The notes under the pieces are model-generated. The model made no database searches and was not told the DNA's origin. It saw nothing but the letters and a program-made list of their open reading frames with translations. Shown here piece by piece: positions 49,383 through 58,461 of a stretch of 64,000 nt of DNA. Location: NCBI RefSeq assembly GCF_002197665.1, contig NZ_NBBJ01000005.1:1-64000 (forward strand), given 5' to 3'. The position numbers and the translations under genes are program-made. How positions within the stretch are numbered: position 1 is the first letter of the stretch; the number at the start of each line of letters is the position of its first letter. Source of the stretch: Sphingomonas mucosissima (GTDB lineage: Bacteria; Pseudomonadota; Alphaproteobacteria; Sphingomonadales; Sphingomonadaceae).

Positions 49383-50192
49383 TCAGTGCGGAAGGTAATC
49401 GCGCGCGTCGATCAGGCTGAAGCCGGGTGTCTCGCGGACGCATTGCTGCATTAGAGTCAGGTGGCCCGCGCCGATGAACACGATCATATGATCGCCCGGC
49501 TTGATCGCCTGCATCAGCTTCGCGCAAATCCCCAGGTTGCGGCGATACCATGTCGCCGTTGCTTCCAGGCCTGGCTGATCGTCGCCAGCGCCCAACTTCA
49601 ACAGCTCTCGATAGAGGCTGTGCGTGTCGTTCGCTGCCACTGGATCGTTCAGCAGGCGTAGCGTCGCGGCGATCCCTTTCGTCTTGAGCGATTTCTCCTG
49701 CGCGGCGACATTCTTGTCGCTGACGGCGGTGACGCGATCGATGATGGCTTGCTTGCCGTGGGCCTGTGCAAAGGCGACCGCCAGTTCGAACGGCAGGTCC
49801 GCGGGCATGCCCAAGCCGTGGACCGCATCGATCTTCGACAATTTGGCGAGCGCAAAGCCGAGCTGCACGGTTTCGTCGCGGCTGGGGGGCAATGCTCCGT
49901 TCTTGTACTTCGCGTAAGCGGCCGATGCCGCGTCGTCGCGCCATTCCACCCCGATCGCCGTCGGCGAGAAGCGTGACAATGCCTGTACGATCGCCGTGAT
50001 CTCACGCTGACGCTTCGGCGCGAGAACATCGTCGACCGCGAGGTTGCGATAATCCAGGCCGGGGTTGGCGAAGTGCATGGTGCCGACGATCATGACCTTT
50101 GTGGGAACGGGCATTTCGCCGGGCTGCTGCGCCGGCAGCGCCGGGGTGAGCATCAGCGCTGCTAGGCCTGCGATCAGGCGACAGGTCTTCAT
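49383..50192 (-). CDS. DUF5694 domain protein, exported (TraB/GumN-like)
   Basis: 269-aa protein with a signal peptide (AGLAALMLTPALPAQ). After VMIVGTMHFANPGLD comes SPTAIGVEWRDD and, at the end, MIVFIGAGHLTLMQQ and a final DYLPH. The GT-MHF / GAGH pattern is TraB/GumN-like (erythromycin-esterase-like, possibly metal peptidase), here in the DUF5694 variant. Function unknown; periplasmic. Confidence 0.75.
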   Translation of the reverse strand: MKTCRLIAGLAALMLTPALPAQQPGEMPVPTKVMIVGTMHFANPGLDYRNLAVDDVLAPKRQREITAIVQALSRFSPTAIGVEWRDDAASAAYAKYKNGALPPSRDETVQLGFALAKLSKIDAVHGLGMPADLPFELAVAFAQAHGKQAIIDRVTAVSDKNVAAQEKSLKTKGIAATLRLLNDPVAANDTHSLYRELLKLGAGDDQPGLEATATWYRRNLGICAKLMQAIKPGDHMIVFIGAGHLTLMQQCVRETPGFSLIDARDYLPH

Positions 50193-50346
50193 TCTCGTGG
50201 TCTCGCCGCTGTATTGCCAAGGTAGTACGGCTAGCGGCGCAAGCGCGTGCGGGCAAGCTCGAGCCACGCCGGCAGATTGATTGTCGGTCCGCAAGCAAAC
50301 GCGGCGCTCCGCCCATTCCCGCTCGTTGGCCCGCGCAGGCTTCCGA

Positions 50347-51696
50347 TTACACCGCCTTGCTCGCAGGGCGGGCGCGGGCGGCGCTTCGGTTATCGAAGGC
50401 GGCGGCGGCGAGGCGGGCGTAGGGGCGGCCTTGCAGCGTGATCCGGATCGTCCAGCCGCTGCGGTCCAGGATGCCCGTGGCGGCGAGGTTGTCGATCGCT
50501 GGGAGCGCGCCGGCGAGATGCGCGGGCGCGAGCCGGTGGCGGAGCGCAACGTCCTCCAGATCGACCGCGCCGTGGCACAGGATCCGCTCGATGATCTCGG
50601 CGCGCAGTCGGTCCTCCGCGGTGCGGTGACAGCCACGCACGCCGGAGAGCGTGTCGTTCAGCGCGCGCATGCGCCAGCTGCCGACATGCTTTTCGTTCTG
50701 CACCAAGAGGCCAGGGAATTGGCTGATCGAGGAGGCGCCGATGCCGATGACGACATCGGCCTGATCATCGGTGAACCCCTGGAAATTGCGGCGCAGCCGG
50801 CCGGTACGGGCGGCGACCGCGAGCGAATCCTCCGGCCGCGCAAAGTGATCGAACCCGACGGCGGCAAAGCCGGCCTCGACCAGCAGATCGTGCGCGAGCG
50901 CCGATTGCCAGAAGCGCGCCTTGGCACCCGGCAGCGTGGACGCGTCGATCATCCGCTGACGCGGCAGCATGGCAGGCAGATGCGCATAGCCGAACATCGC
51001 GACGCGGTCGGGCTCAAGCTGGCGTGCCCGGGCGATCGTTTCGGCGATGTCGTCAAGGGTCTGGGCCGGCAAGCCGTACATCAGATCGAGATTGATGCGT
51101 TCAATGCCATGCCGGCGCAGCGCGGCGATGCCGTTCGCGACCTGGCGGAATGGTTGGATACGGTTGATCCGCGCCTGGATGGCGAGATTGAACGTCTGCG
51201 CGCCAAGGCTGACGCGCGTGACGCCAGCGGCGGCGAGCGCCGCGGCATGATCGTCCGACAGCAGCCGGGGATCGAGCTCGGCGGCCCATTCGGCACCCTC
51301 GTCCACGCGAAAGCAGGTGCGGATCGTCTCGGCCACCGCGACGAACTGCGCCGGTGACAAGGCGTTGGGACTGCCGCCGCCAAAGTGCACCCGGTTGATG
51401 CTGCCTCCATACAAGGCGCCGACCGTCTGCATCTCGCGCGCGAGAGCCGCGACATAGGCGACCAGCCGCTCGGGGCGGCCGGTGGCGCCGGTGTTGCAGC
51501 CGCAATACCAGCAGATTTCCTGGCAATAGGGCACGTGGACGTAGAGCGAGGCACTGGTGCCGGCGTCCAGACCGCGCAACGCAGCGGCGTGATCCGAAGC
51601 GCCGACCGCGGGGGAGAATTCCAGCGCGGTCGGGTAGCTGGTGTAGCGCGGCGCCGGGCGCGCCGCGAGTTCGGGCAGGTAGAGGTGCTCGCTCAC
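50347..51696 (-). CDS. hemN: oxygen-independent coproporphyrinogen III oxidase
   Basis: 449-aa radical-SAM enzyme for haem synthesis without oxygen. The cluster Cys58, Cys62, Cys65 and the following Cys67 are in PYCQEICWYCGCNTG. Later HFGGGSPNALSP, the SAM site, and GIGASSISQFPGLLVQN fit HemN rather than HemW. Its GTG start overlaps the cydX stop (GTGA), so it is the last gene of a cydA-cydB-cydX-hemN operon. This ties haem supply to the haem-rich bd oxidase. Confidence 0.93.
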   Translation of the reverse strand: MSEHLYLPELAARPAPRYTSYPTALEFSPAVGASDHAAALRGLDAGTSASLYVHVPYCQEICWYCGCNTGATGRPERLVAYVAALAREMQTVGALYGGSINRVHFGGGSPNALSPAQFVAVAETIRTCFRVDEGAEWAAELDPRLLSDDHAAALAAAGVTRVSLGAQTFNLAIQARINRIQPFRQVANGIAALRRHGIERINLDLMYGLPAQTLDDIAETIARARQLEPDRVAMFGYAHLPAMLPRQRMIDASTLPGAKARFWQSALAHDLLVEAGFAAVGFDHFARPEDSLAVAARTGRLRRNFQGFTDDQADVVIGIGASSISQFPGLLVQNEKHVGSWRMRALNDTLSGVRGCHRTAEDRLRAEIIERILCHGAVDLEDVALRHRLAPAHLAGALPAIDNLAATGILDRSGWTIRITLQGRPYARLAAAAFDNRSAARARPASKAV

Positions 51697-51821
51697 GGGT
51701 GCTCGTGCGCCTCCGGTGCCTGTTCGACCTTATCGGCGAGTTCGAATTCGTGCCACATGCCGTTCAGGATGCCGAAGCCGACCGCGAGGCCGAGGCCGAG
51801 AACCCAGGTGAAATACCACAT
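51693..51821 (-). CDS. cydX: cytochrome bd oxidase small subunit CydX
   Basis: 42-aa protein: a single helix (WYFTWVLGLGLAVGFGIL) then NGMWHEFE, as in CydX/YbgT, and a charged tail. It stabilises the haems of the bd oxidase. It starts 12 nt after the cydB stop and overlaps hemN by GTGA. Confidence 0.9.
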   Translation of the reverse strand: MWYFTWVLGLGLAVGFGILNGMWHEFELADKVEQAPEAHEHP

Positions 51822-51833
51822 GACGGCTGTTCC

Positions 51834-52979
51834 TCAGTAAAAGTCAGGATGGGTGGTCGCCTGGGCGGTGGTGACGCGGCCCCAGAGCACGCGATAGACC
51901 CAGGCGGTGTAGGCGAGCACGATCGGCAGGAAGACGATCGTCACGAACAGCATGATCTGCAGCGTGCGGTGGCTGGAGGAAGCGTTCCAGACCGTCAGGC
52001 TGGAATGCGCATCGATGCTGGACGGCAGGATGAACGGGAACATCGACAGGCCGACCGTGGCGATGATGCCGGTGGCGGCGAGCGAGGAGCCGGCGAAGGC
52101 GGCCCATTCCTTGCGGGTTACGATGCCGACGAGCGCCAGGACCGGACCGACGAAGCCGATGAGGGGGGCGATCATCATCCAGTGGTGGCGATCGTAATTG
52201 TCGAGCCAGGCGCCGGGCGCGGCCTCGCTCGCGGTGCGGAGCGGATTGGAGGCGGCGAGACCGTCAACGACGCCGACGATCCGGAAGCCGTAGCCGCCCC
52301 ACGCCATGAACGCCCAGCCGACCGCGAAGAGCGCAACCGAAGCGACGGCGGCGATGGCGCCGAAGCGCTGCGCGCGATCGCGGACCGGGCCATGTTCCGC
52401 CTTGATGGCGAGCCAGGCGCTGCCGTGCAGGACGAGCATGGCGACGGACAGCAGGCCCGCAACAAGCGTGAAGGTGGTGAACAGGTCGAACAGGCCGCCT
52501 TCGAAGAAGGAGCGCAGATCGCTGTCGAGGCGGAAGGGTGCGCCCGAGAGGACGTTGCCGACCGCGACGCCGAAGACCAGCGCGGGCACAATGCCGCCAA
52601 CGAAGAGCGCCCAATCCCAGCGGGTGCGCCAGGCGGGATCAGGCCGCTTGGAGCGGTATTTGAACCCGACCGGGCGCAGGATCAGCGCCGCCAGCACCAG
52701 GAACATGGCGAGGTAAAAGCCGGAGAAGCTGACGGCATAGACGAAGGGCCAGGCGGCGAAGATGGCGCCGCCACCGAGGATGAACCAGACCTGGTTGCCT
52801 TCCCACGTCGGCCCGACCGAGTTGATCACCATGCGGCGTTCGGCATCGGTTTTGGCGACGAAGGGCAGCAGCGCCGCGGTGCCAAGGTCGAAGCCGTCGG
52901 TGAGCGCGAAGCCGATCAGGAGGACGCCGAGCAGCGTCCACCAGATCACGCGCATCATTTCATAATCGAGAAATTCCAT
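51834..52979 (-). CDS. cydB: cytochrome bd ubiquinol oxidase subunit II
   Basis: 381-aa inner-membrane subunit with about nine helices. The beginning MRVIWWTLLGVLLIGFALTDGFDLG and the segment GPTWEGNQVWFILGGGAIFAAWP match CydB, including the WEGNQVW block. The start at 52979 (MEFLDYEMMRV) follows AGGAGGCACGACC. The gene is 13 nt downstream of cydA. Confidence 0.95.
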   Translation of the reverse strand: MEFLDYEMMRVIWWTLLGVLLIGFALTDGFDLGTAALLPFVAKTDAERRMVINSVGPTWEGNQVWFILGGGAIFAAWPFVYAVSFSGFYLAMFLVLAALILRPVGFKYRSKRPDPAWRTRWDWALFVGGIVPALVFGVAVGNVLSGAPFRLDSDLRSFFEGGLFDLFTTFTLVAGLLSVAMLVLHGSAWLAIKAEHGPVRDRAQRFGAIAAVASVALFAVGWAFMAWGGYGFRIVGVVDGLAASNPLRTASEAAPGAWLDNYDRHHWMMIAPLIGFVGPVLALVGIVTRKEWAAFAGSSLAATGIIATVGLSMFPFILPSSIDAHSSLTVWNASSSHRTLQIMLFVTIVFLPIVLAYTAWVYRVLWGRVTTAQATTHPDFY

Positions 52980-52992
52980 GGTCGTGCCTCCT

Positions 52993-54561
52993 TCAGGCGG
53001 CCAGCGGCAGGGCAACGATGCGCCCGGGCTCGGGGGTGGGCTCCTGATCTTCGACGGGGCCGTGCTTGATCGCGGCCAGGATCAGCCGGATCTCGATCAC
53101 CGCCAGCGTGCCGTAGAGCGCGGTGAAGCCGATGATCGTGGTCCACAAAGCGGAGCGGGTGAGCGAGGATGCCGCAAGGAAGGTCGGCAGCACGCCCTCG
53201 ATCGCCCAAGGCTGACGCCCCATTTCGGCGACCACCCAGCCAAGCTCGATCGCAACCCACGGCAGCGGGATGGCGATGACGCACAGGCGCAGGAACCAGC
53301 GGGTCGTCAGGTGCTTGCGGCGGCTGGCGACGACGAAGGCGGTGGCGAACAGCGCGATCATGAGGAAGCCGATCACCGCCATTGCGCGGAAGCTCCAGAA
53401 CATCAGCGGGACGCTGGGCACCGTGTCCCAAGCGGCGGCTTCGATCTGTTGCGGCGTGGCGGCGCGCGGATCGGCTAACTGGCGCTTCAGCAGCAACGCA
53501 TAGCCAAGATCGCGCTTATGCGCTTCGAACTGCGCGCGCGCGGCGACGTTCGACGGATCGGTTTTCAACACCTCGACGGCGGCATAGGCCTTTACGCCCG
53601 AGGCGATCCGCTCCTGCGCCTTCAGCACCAGCTCCGACATGCCGGTGACTTCCTTGTCGACACTGCGCGTGGCGATGAGGCCGAGCACCCATGGCACTTC
53701 CACCGAGTAGCGCGTGGTGCGCGCGACCGTGTCGGGCATGCCGAGCAGGGTCAGACCGGCGGGGCTTTCCTGGGTGTGCCAGGCGGCCTCGATCGCGGCG
53801 AGCTTCATCTTCTGGTTGTCGGTGAGGGCATAGCCGCTCTCGTCACCCAGCACGACGACGGAGAGCGAAGAGGCGAGGCCGAATGCTGCGGCGACCACCA
53901 TCGAGCGGCGGGCGAATTCAATCCAGCGGCCCTTCAGCAGATAGAAAGCCGAGACGCCGAGCACCACCACAGAGGCGGCGACATAGCCGGCGCTGACGGT
54001 GTGGACGAACTTCGCCTGCGCGACCGGATTGAAGAGCACCGCGCCGAAATCCGACACTTCCATGCGCATGGTGTCAGGGTTGAAGGTGGCGCCGACCGGG
54101 TTCTGCATCCAGCCATTGGCGATGAGGATCCACAGCGCCGACAGGTTCGTGCCCAGCGCCACCAGGAAGGTGACGAAGAGGTGGCCCAGTTTCGACAGGC
54201 GATCCCAGCCGAAGAACATGAGCCCGACGAACGTCGCCTCGAGGAAGAAAGCCATCAGCCCTTCAATCGCGAGCGGCGCACCAAAGATGTCGCCGGCATA
54301 GTGCGAGAAATAGGACCAGTTCGTGCCGAACTGGAATTCCATGGTGAGCCCGGTGGCGACACCGAGCACGAAGTTGATCCCGAAGATTTTGCCCCAGAAG
54401 CGCGTCACCTGGCGCCAAATCTCACGGCCCGTCATCACATAGATCGACTCCATGATGACCAACATGAAACTGAGCCCCAGCGTGAGGGGCACGAACAGAA
54501 AATGGTACAATGCGGTCAGCGCGAATTGCAGCCGCGATAAGTCTACGACGCCGGCGTCCAT
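52993..54561 (-). CDS. cydA: cytochrome bd ubiquinol oxidase subunit I
   Basis: 522-aa subunit with three haems. The N-terminal SRLQFALTALYHFLFVPLTLG holds the haem b595 His; FQFGTNWSYFSHYAG is conserved; GWVVAEMGRQPWAIEGVLPT is the GRQPW signature. The Q-loop region (about 245-330) is of ordinary length. Works under low oxygen. It opens the operon; an AGGGAGA site precedes the ATG. The promoter lies in the short region shared with cydD. Confidence 0.96.
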   Translation of the reverse strand: MDAGVVDLSRLQFALTALYHFLFVPLTLGLSFMLVIMESIYVMTGREIWRQVTRFWGKIFGINFVLGVATGLTMEFQFGTNWSYFSHYAGDIFGAPLAIEGLMAFFLEATFVGLMFFGWDRLSKLGHLFVTFLVALGTNLSALWILIANGWMQNPVGATFNPDTMRMEVSDFGAVLFNPVAQAKFVHTVSAGYVAASVVVLGVSAFYLLKGRWIEFARRSMVVAAAFGLASSLSVVVLGDESGYALTDNQKMKLAAIEAAWHTQESPAGLTLLGMPDTVARTTRYSVEVPWVLGLIATRSVDKEVTGMSELVLKAQERIASGVKAYAAVEVLKTDPSNVAARAQFEAHKRDLGYALLLKRQLADPRAATPQQIEAAAWDTVPSVPLMFWSFRAMAVIGFLMIALFATAFVVASRRKHLTTRWFLRLCVIAIPLPWVAIELGWVVAEMGRQPWAIEGVLPTFLAASSLTRSALWTTIIGFTALYGTLAVIEIRLILAAIKHGPVEDQEPTPEPGRIVALPLAA

Positions 54562-54689
54562 GCCCGGTTTCTCCCTGATGCCGGACCAGCCGGCTCGTTC
54601 TGCCCGCGCTGGTTAGGAGCGCCGGAGCGGCGGCGGCATTGTGGACTTCCCGTATTCGATGGCGGCGCTCCAATCGGTAGCGGTCGGGC
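54562..54689. promoter_or_regulatory. divergent cydA / cydD promoter region
   Basis: 128 nt between the two divergent starts. It should hold both promoters. I looked for an FNR box (TTGAT-N4-ATCAA) and for the FixJ motif and found neither. GC-rich, no hairpin of note. Confidence 0.4.
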
Positions 54690-56351
54690 ATGGCTGTTCT
54701 TGCACTCGACCGAAGCACCGCTGCCGCGCGCCGCGCCTATCTGAAGCAGGTGGTGGGCGACGGCGGACGGGCGCGCCTGTCCACCAGCCTCCTGCTGCTC
54801 GATAGCGTGGCGGCGATCGGATTTGCCGCGGGACTGGCGGGCGCGGTGAGTGCGCTGGTGGCGGGATTGCCGCTGTGGCACTGGGTGGCGCTGACCGGGC
54901 TGTCCGGGGTTGCCCGCGGGCTGTGCGTATGGGGCGCCGCGCGGATCGGCGCGCGCGGGGCGAGCGCGGCGAAGGGTCGGCTGCGTGAGCGCATCGTCGC
55001 GGCCGCGCTGAACCGCGCACCTGGCGCGGCGCGCACCAGTGGCGAGCTGCTGCAAGCCGCTGTTGACGAGGTGGAGGCGATCGACGGCCATGTCGCCCGT
55101 TTCCTGCCGGCGCGTCAGGCCGCCGCGCTTGCGCCGATGATCGTGCTTGCGGCCATTGCCGCCGCCAGCCCGGTCGCCGCGGCGATCCTGTTTGCGACGC
55201 TGGTGCCGTTCATCTTTGCGCTCGTCCTCGCCGGCGGGGCGGCGGCGGATCAGTCGCGGCGGCAGTTTGCGGCGCTTGCGCGCCTGTCAGGGCTGTTCGC
55301 CGACCGGCTGCGGGCATTGCCGGTGGTGCTGGCGTTCGATGCGCCAGCGCGCGAGGCGGAGCGGCTGGGCACGGCGGCGACAGATGTCGCCGATCGCACC
55401 ATGCGGGTGCTGCGCGTCGCGTTCCTCTCGTCGGGCGCGCTGGAATTCTTCTCGGCGCTGTCAGTCGCGCTGGTGGCGGTTTACTGCGGCTTCAACTTGC
55501 TGGGGCTGCTGCCGTTTCCCGTGCCGGAGACGCTGGACCTCGCCAGCGCCTTTTTCGTGCTGGCGCTGGCGCCGGAATTCTACGCGCCGCTGCGCCGGCT
55601 TGCCGCCGCCTATCACGACAAGCAGGCGGCGGAGACCGCGGCGGATCGCCTGTCCGCCGTCGAGCGCGAAGCGGCGCCGTCTGTCTGCGTCAAGGTGGCG
55701 GAGGGCGCGCCGGCGCTGAGCTTTGCTGGTGTTTGCGTCCGTTACGATGGCGCGGACCGTGCCGCGGTCGCGGAGGTGACGTTCGACGTTGCGCCGGGCG
55801 AGATCGTCGCTTTGTGGGGCCCATCCGGGAGCGGCAAGACGAGCCTGTTGCGCCTGTTGCTGGGGCTGGCGCCGATCGCCGCGGGGAAGGTGCGTGTGAA
55901 CGGCGAGCTGCTGCCCCTGGGTGGCAGCGTGGCCGCGCGTGCTTCCTGGCTGGGGCAGAATACGCTGCTGCTGCCAGAGACGATTGCGCACAACATCGGC
56001 CTGGCCGATCCCGGTGCCAGTCGCGCGTCTGTCGAGGCAGCGGCGCGGCAAGCGGGCTTGGCAGCGATGCTGGCGGCGCGGCCGGACGGCCTCGATACTC
56101 GGCTGGATGCGCGGGGCAGCGGCCTCTCCGGTGGTGAGCGCCGGCGCATCGGGCTGGCCCGCGCGATCCTGAAGCCGGCGCCACTGCTGTTGCTCGACGA
56201 GCCGACCGCGCATTTCGATGCGGCCGCGGAGCGCGAGATGATCGACACGATTGCGCAGGCCGCAAAAGGACGAACCGTTCTGATGGCAACGCACAGCGAA
56301 GCGCTCGCGGCGATCGCCGGCCGGATCATTTCCCTGGAGCGACTGGCATGA
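54690..56351 (+). CDS. cydD: thiol reductant ABC exporter subunit CydD
   Basis: 553-aa half-transporter with an N-terminal six-helix domain and a C-terminal ATPase. Walker A GPSGSGKTSLLR, signature LSGGERRRIGLARAIL, Walker B LLLLDEPTAHFD and H-loop MATHSE. CydDC exports cysteine or glutathione and is needed to assemble cytochrome bd. Its end overlaps cydC by ATGA. Confidence 0.9.
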   Translation: MAVLALDRSTAAARRAYLKQVVGDGGRARLSTSLLLLDSVAAIGFAAGLAGAVSALVAGLPLWHWVALTGLSGVARGLCVWGAARIGARGASAAKGRLRERIVAAALNRAPGAARTSGELLQAAVDEVEAIDGHVARFLPARQAAALAPMIVLAAIAAASPVAAAILFATLVPFIFALVLAGGAAADQSRRQFAALARLSGLFADRLRALPVVLAFDAPAREAERLGTAATDVADRTMRVLRVAFLSSGALEFFSALSVALVAVYCGFNLLGLLPFPVPETLDLASAFFVLALAPEFYAPLRRLAAAYHDKQAAETAADRLSAVEREAAPSVCVKVAEGAPALSFAGVCVRYDGADRAAVAEVTFDVAPGEIVALWGPSGSGKTSLLRLLLGLAPIAAGKVRVNGELLPLGGSVAARASWLGQNTLLLPETIAHNIGLADPGASRASVEAAARQAGLAAMLAARPDGLDTRLDARGSGLSGGERRRIGLARAILKPAPLLLLDEPTAHFDAAAEREMIDTIAQAAKGRTVLMATHSEALAAIAGRIISLERLA

Positions 56352-57931
56352 CCAACCTTGCTGTACTGATCGCGCGTGAGACGGCGCGGGAGCGGCGCAC
56401 CTTGGTGCGTGCGGCGATCCTTGCCTCGCTGGTTACCGCCGCGTCGGTGGCGCTGCTGGGCCTGTCCGGCTGGTTCATCACGGCCGCGGCGTTGGCCGGG
56501 GCGGCAGGGGCGGCCGCTGCGATGGCGTTCAACTACATGCTGCCGAGCGCGACGATCCGCTTGCTGGCGATCGTGCGCACGGGCGCGCGCTATGGCGAGG
56601 CGCTGGCGAGCCACGCGGCGGCGCTCGGTGCAGTGGCGCGCGTGCGGCCGGCGATCTTCCGCGGGGTCGCCGCCTTGCCGATCCGACAGGCGCTGGCCGT
56701 GACGAGTGGCGACGTCACCGCGCGGGTGGTGAATGACCTGACTGCGATCGAACATGATCTGGTGCGCCGCAGTGCAGGTCCCGCGGCACTTTCGGCCATG
56801 CTGAGCGGTGGTGCGCTGGCGGGGATTGGCGGCCTTTTGCCCGCTGTCATCATTGCGGCCACGGCGGCCGGCGTGCTGATGCTGGCGCGTCTGATCGTTC
56901 GGCCGCTGGCGGCGCATGCCAGCGCGGCGCAGGCGCATAATGGCGCGTTGAAGCAGCGCATGAGCCTGTTGCTGGAGTCCGCACCGGAATTGCGGTGCTT
57001 CGGTCTCGAGCAATCGGCCGCGGCGGAGATCCGGCGCGAGGCGGACGCGTTAAACGCTGCGCAGCTTGCCTGTGCGGATGTCCATGCGCGGATCACCCTG
57101 TTGCACGTTGCCGCGATCGGCGGCAGCGCGGCGGCGGTGTTCGCGCTAACAGCCCCAGCCGGCGCGCCGATCGCGGCCATGGCTGTGCTGGCCGCAGCGA
57201 TGACGATCGACGGGCTGGCGCCGTTGATCCGGCGGATCGCAGGGCGCGCGGAGGTGGCGTGCGCGCACGCGCGGCTTGGGGACTTGCTGGGCGAAGCGGA
57301 TACGGCTGCGCCGATGCGGTTTGCGGCGCCGACCGTGGCCTTCGAGCCTGACGCGGCGATTGCGCATGGCGGCAGGATGGCGATCACGGGGGCATCCGGT
57401 TCGGGCAAGACGACGCTGATCGAAAGCCTGCTGAGCTTGCGGTCGGTGAAGCCGCGCACCGCGTGGCTCGACGGGGTCGATATCGCCTATGTCGCGCCCA
57501 AGACCTTGCGCGCGGCGTTCGCCTGGCTGCCGCAGGATGCGGCGCTGATTTCCGGAACGGTGCGCGACAATCTGCTGATGGCTGATCCCGCCGCCAGCGA
57601 CGACGCGCTTTGGGCGGTGCTGGCGGACGCAGCAATGGACGCGCGGGTCCTCGCGATGCCCGATGGGCTCGACACATGGGTGGGGGAGAATGGCGAACGG
57701 CTGTCCGGCGGGGAGCGTCGGCGGATCGCCCTTGCGCGCGCCTATCTGCGCCCGGCGCCCTGGCTGCTGCTGGATGAGCCGACCGAAAGCCTTGATGCCG
57801 AGACGGAAGCGCAGGTGGTGAGGCGGCTGGAGGAGCGGCTGCGGCGGACGGGGCAGGGCCTGCTGCTGGCGAGCCACCGGTCTTTGCCCCAAGGGTTGTG
57901 CAGCCAGCGCCGTTCGGTGGAGCTGGCCTGA
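56348..57931 (+). CDS. cydC: thiol reductant ABC exporter subunit CydC
   Basis: 527-aa partner half-transporter. Helical domain to about residue 310, then Walker A GASGSGKTTLIE, signature LSGGERRRIALARAYL, Walker B WLLLDEPTESLD and switch ASHRSL. The ATG overlaps the cydD stop, so the two are made in equal amounts. Ends 121 nt before the receiver gene. Confidence 0.9.
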   Translation: MTNLAVLIARETARERRTLVRAAILASLVTAASVALLGLSGWFITAAALAGAAGAAAAMAFNYMLPSATIRLLAIVRTGARYGEALASHAAALGAVARVRPAIFRGVAALPIRQALAVTSGDVTARVVNDLTAIEHDLVRRSAGPAALSAMLSGGALAGIGGLLPAVIIAATAAGVLMLARLIVRPLAAHASAAQAHNGALKQRMSLLLESAPELRCFGLEQSAAAEIRREADALNAAQLACADVHARITLLHVAAIGGSAAAVFALTAPAGAPIAAMAVLAAAMTIDGLAPLIRRIAGRAEVACAHARLGDLLGEADTAAPMRFAAPTVAFEPDAAIAHGGRMAITGASGSGKTTLIESLLSLRSVKPRTAWLDGVDIAYVAPKTLRAAFAWLPQDAALISGTVRDNLLMADPAASDDALWAVLADAAMDARVLAMPDGLDTWVGENGERLSGGERRRIALARAYLRPAPWLLLDEPTESLDAETEAQVVRRLEERLRRTGQGLLLASHRSLPQGLCSQRRSVELA

Positions 57932-58052
57932 ATGACGTGGAGCGACGCAGGGGGCTGGCGGATCAAGACCCCTGCATGTCCGTACATATCCCAATGGAAG
58001 GGCAGATCGCGCACGCCGATAACCCGTGGTTCTTGCAGGAGAGGGTAACGGC

Positions 58053-58442
58053 ATGACAGCGACAGCCGATCAGACGCGAGATCAGCGCCGCGTGGTGCTG
58101 CTGGTCGAGGACGAGGACGCCGTGCGGCGCTCGTTGCAATTGTTTCTGACGGGACGGGGCTATCATGTGCGTGCCTATGCCGCCGCGGCGACGCTGCTCG
58201 GCGATCAGTCGCTGGACGATGCGCGCTTGCTGGTAGCCGACTATCGCCTGCCCGATAGCGATGGCGTTCAGCTGCTGACGACGATGCGGCAACGCGGCTG
58301 GCATGGCCGCGCGATCATGATGACAGGGCATGGCACCGAGCAGTTGGAAGGCGCGGCGCGCGCTGCCGGCTTTGCGGCCGTGATGGGCAAGCCGCTGCAG
58401 CATCAGCAATTGCTGTTGGCGCTGGAGGGCAGCGGGCGCTGA
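58053..58442 (+). CDS. stand-alone receiver-domain response regulator
   Basis: 129-aa single receiver. Acidic pocket VEDEDA, phospho-acceptor Asp63 in [11 protein letters not shown], Thr in MMTGHG and Lys113 in MGKPLQ. No output domain. GGAGAGGG lies 7 nt before the ATG at 58053. It sits 19 nt before fixL and is read the same way, so it may be a second receiver for FixL or a phosphate sink. Confidence 0.85.
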   Translation: MTATADQTRDQRRVVLLVEDEDAVRRSLQLFLTGRGYHVRAYAAAATLLGDQSLDDARLLVADYRLPDSDGVQLLTTMRQRGWHGRAIMMTGHGTEQLEGAARAAGFAAVMGKPLQHQQLLLALEGSGR

Positions 58443-58461
58443 CACGGCGGCGCATCGTGAT

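Noticed and set aside
51699..53069. 456-codon plus-strand frame rich in Glu/Gly/Arg
   Set aside because: Antisense to cydX and cydB; low-complexity shadow.
54562..54689. FNR/FixK box for cyd genes
   Set aside because: No TTGAT-N4-ATCAA or close variant could be found.
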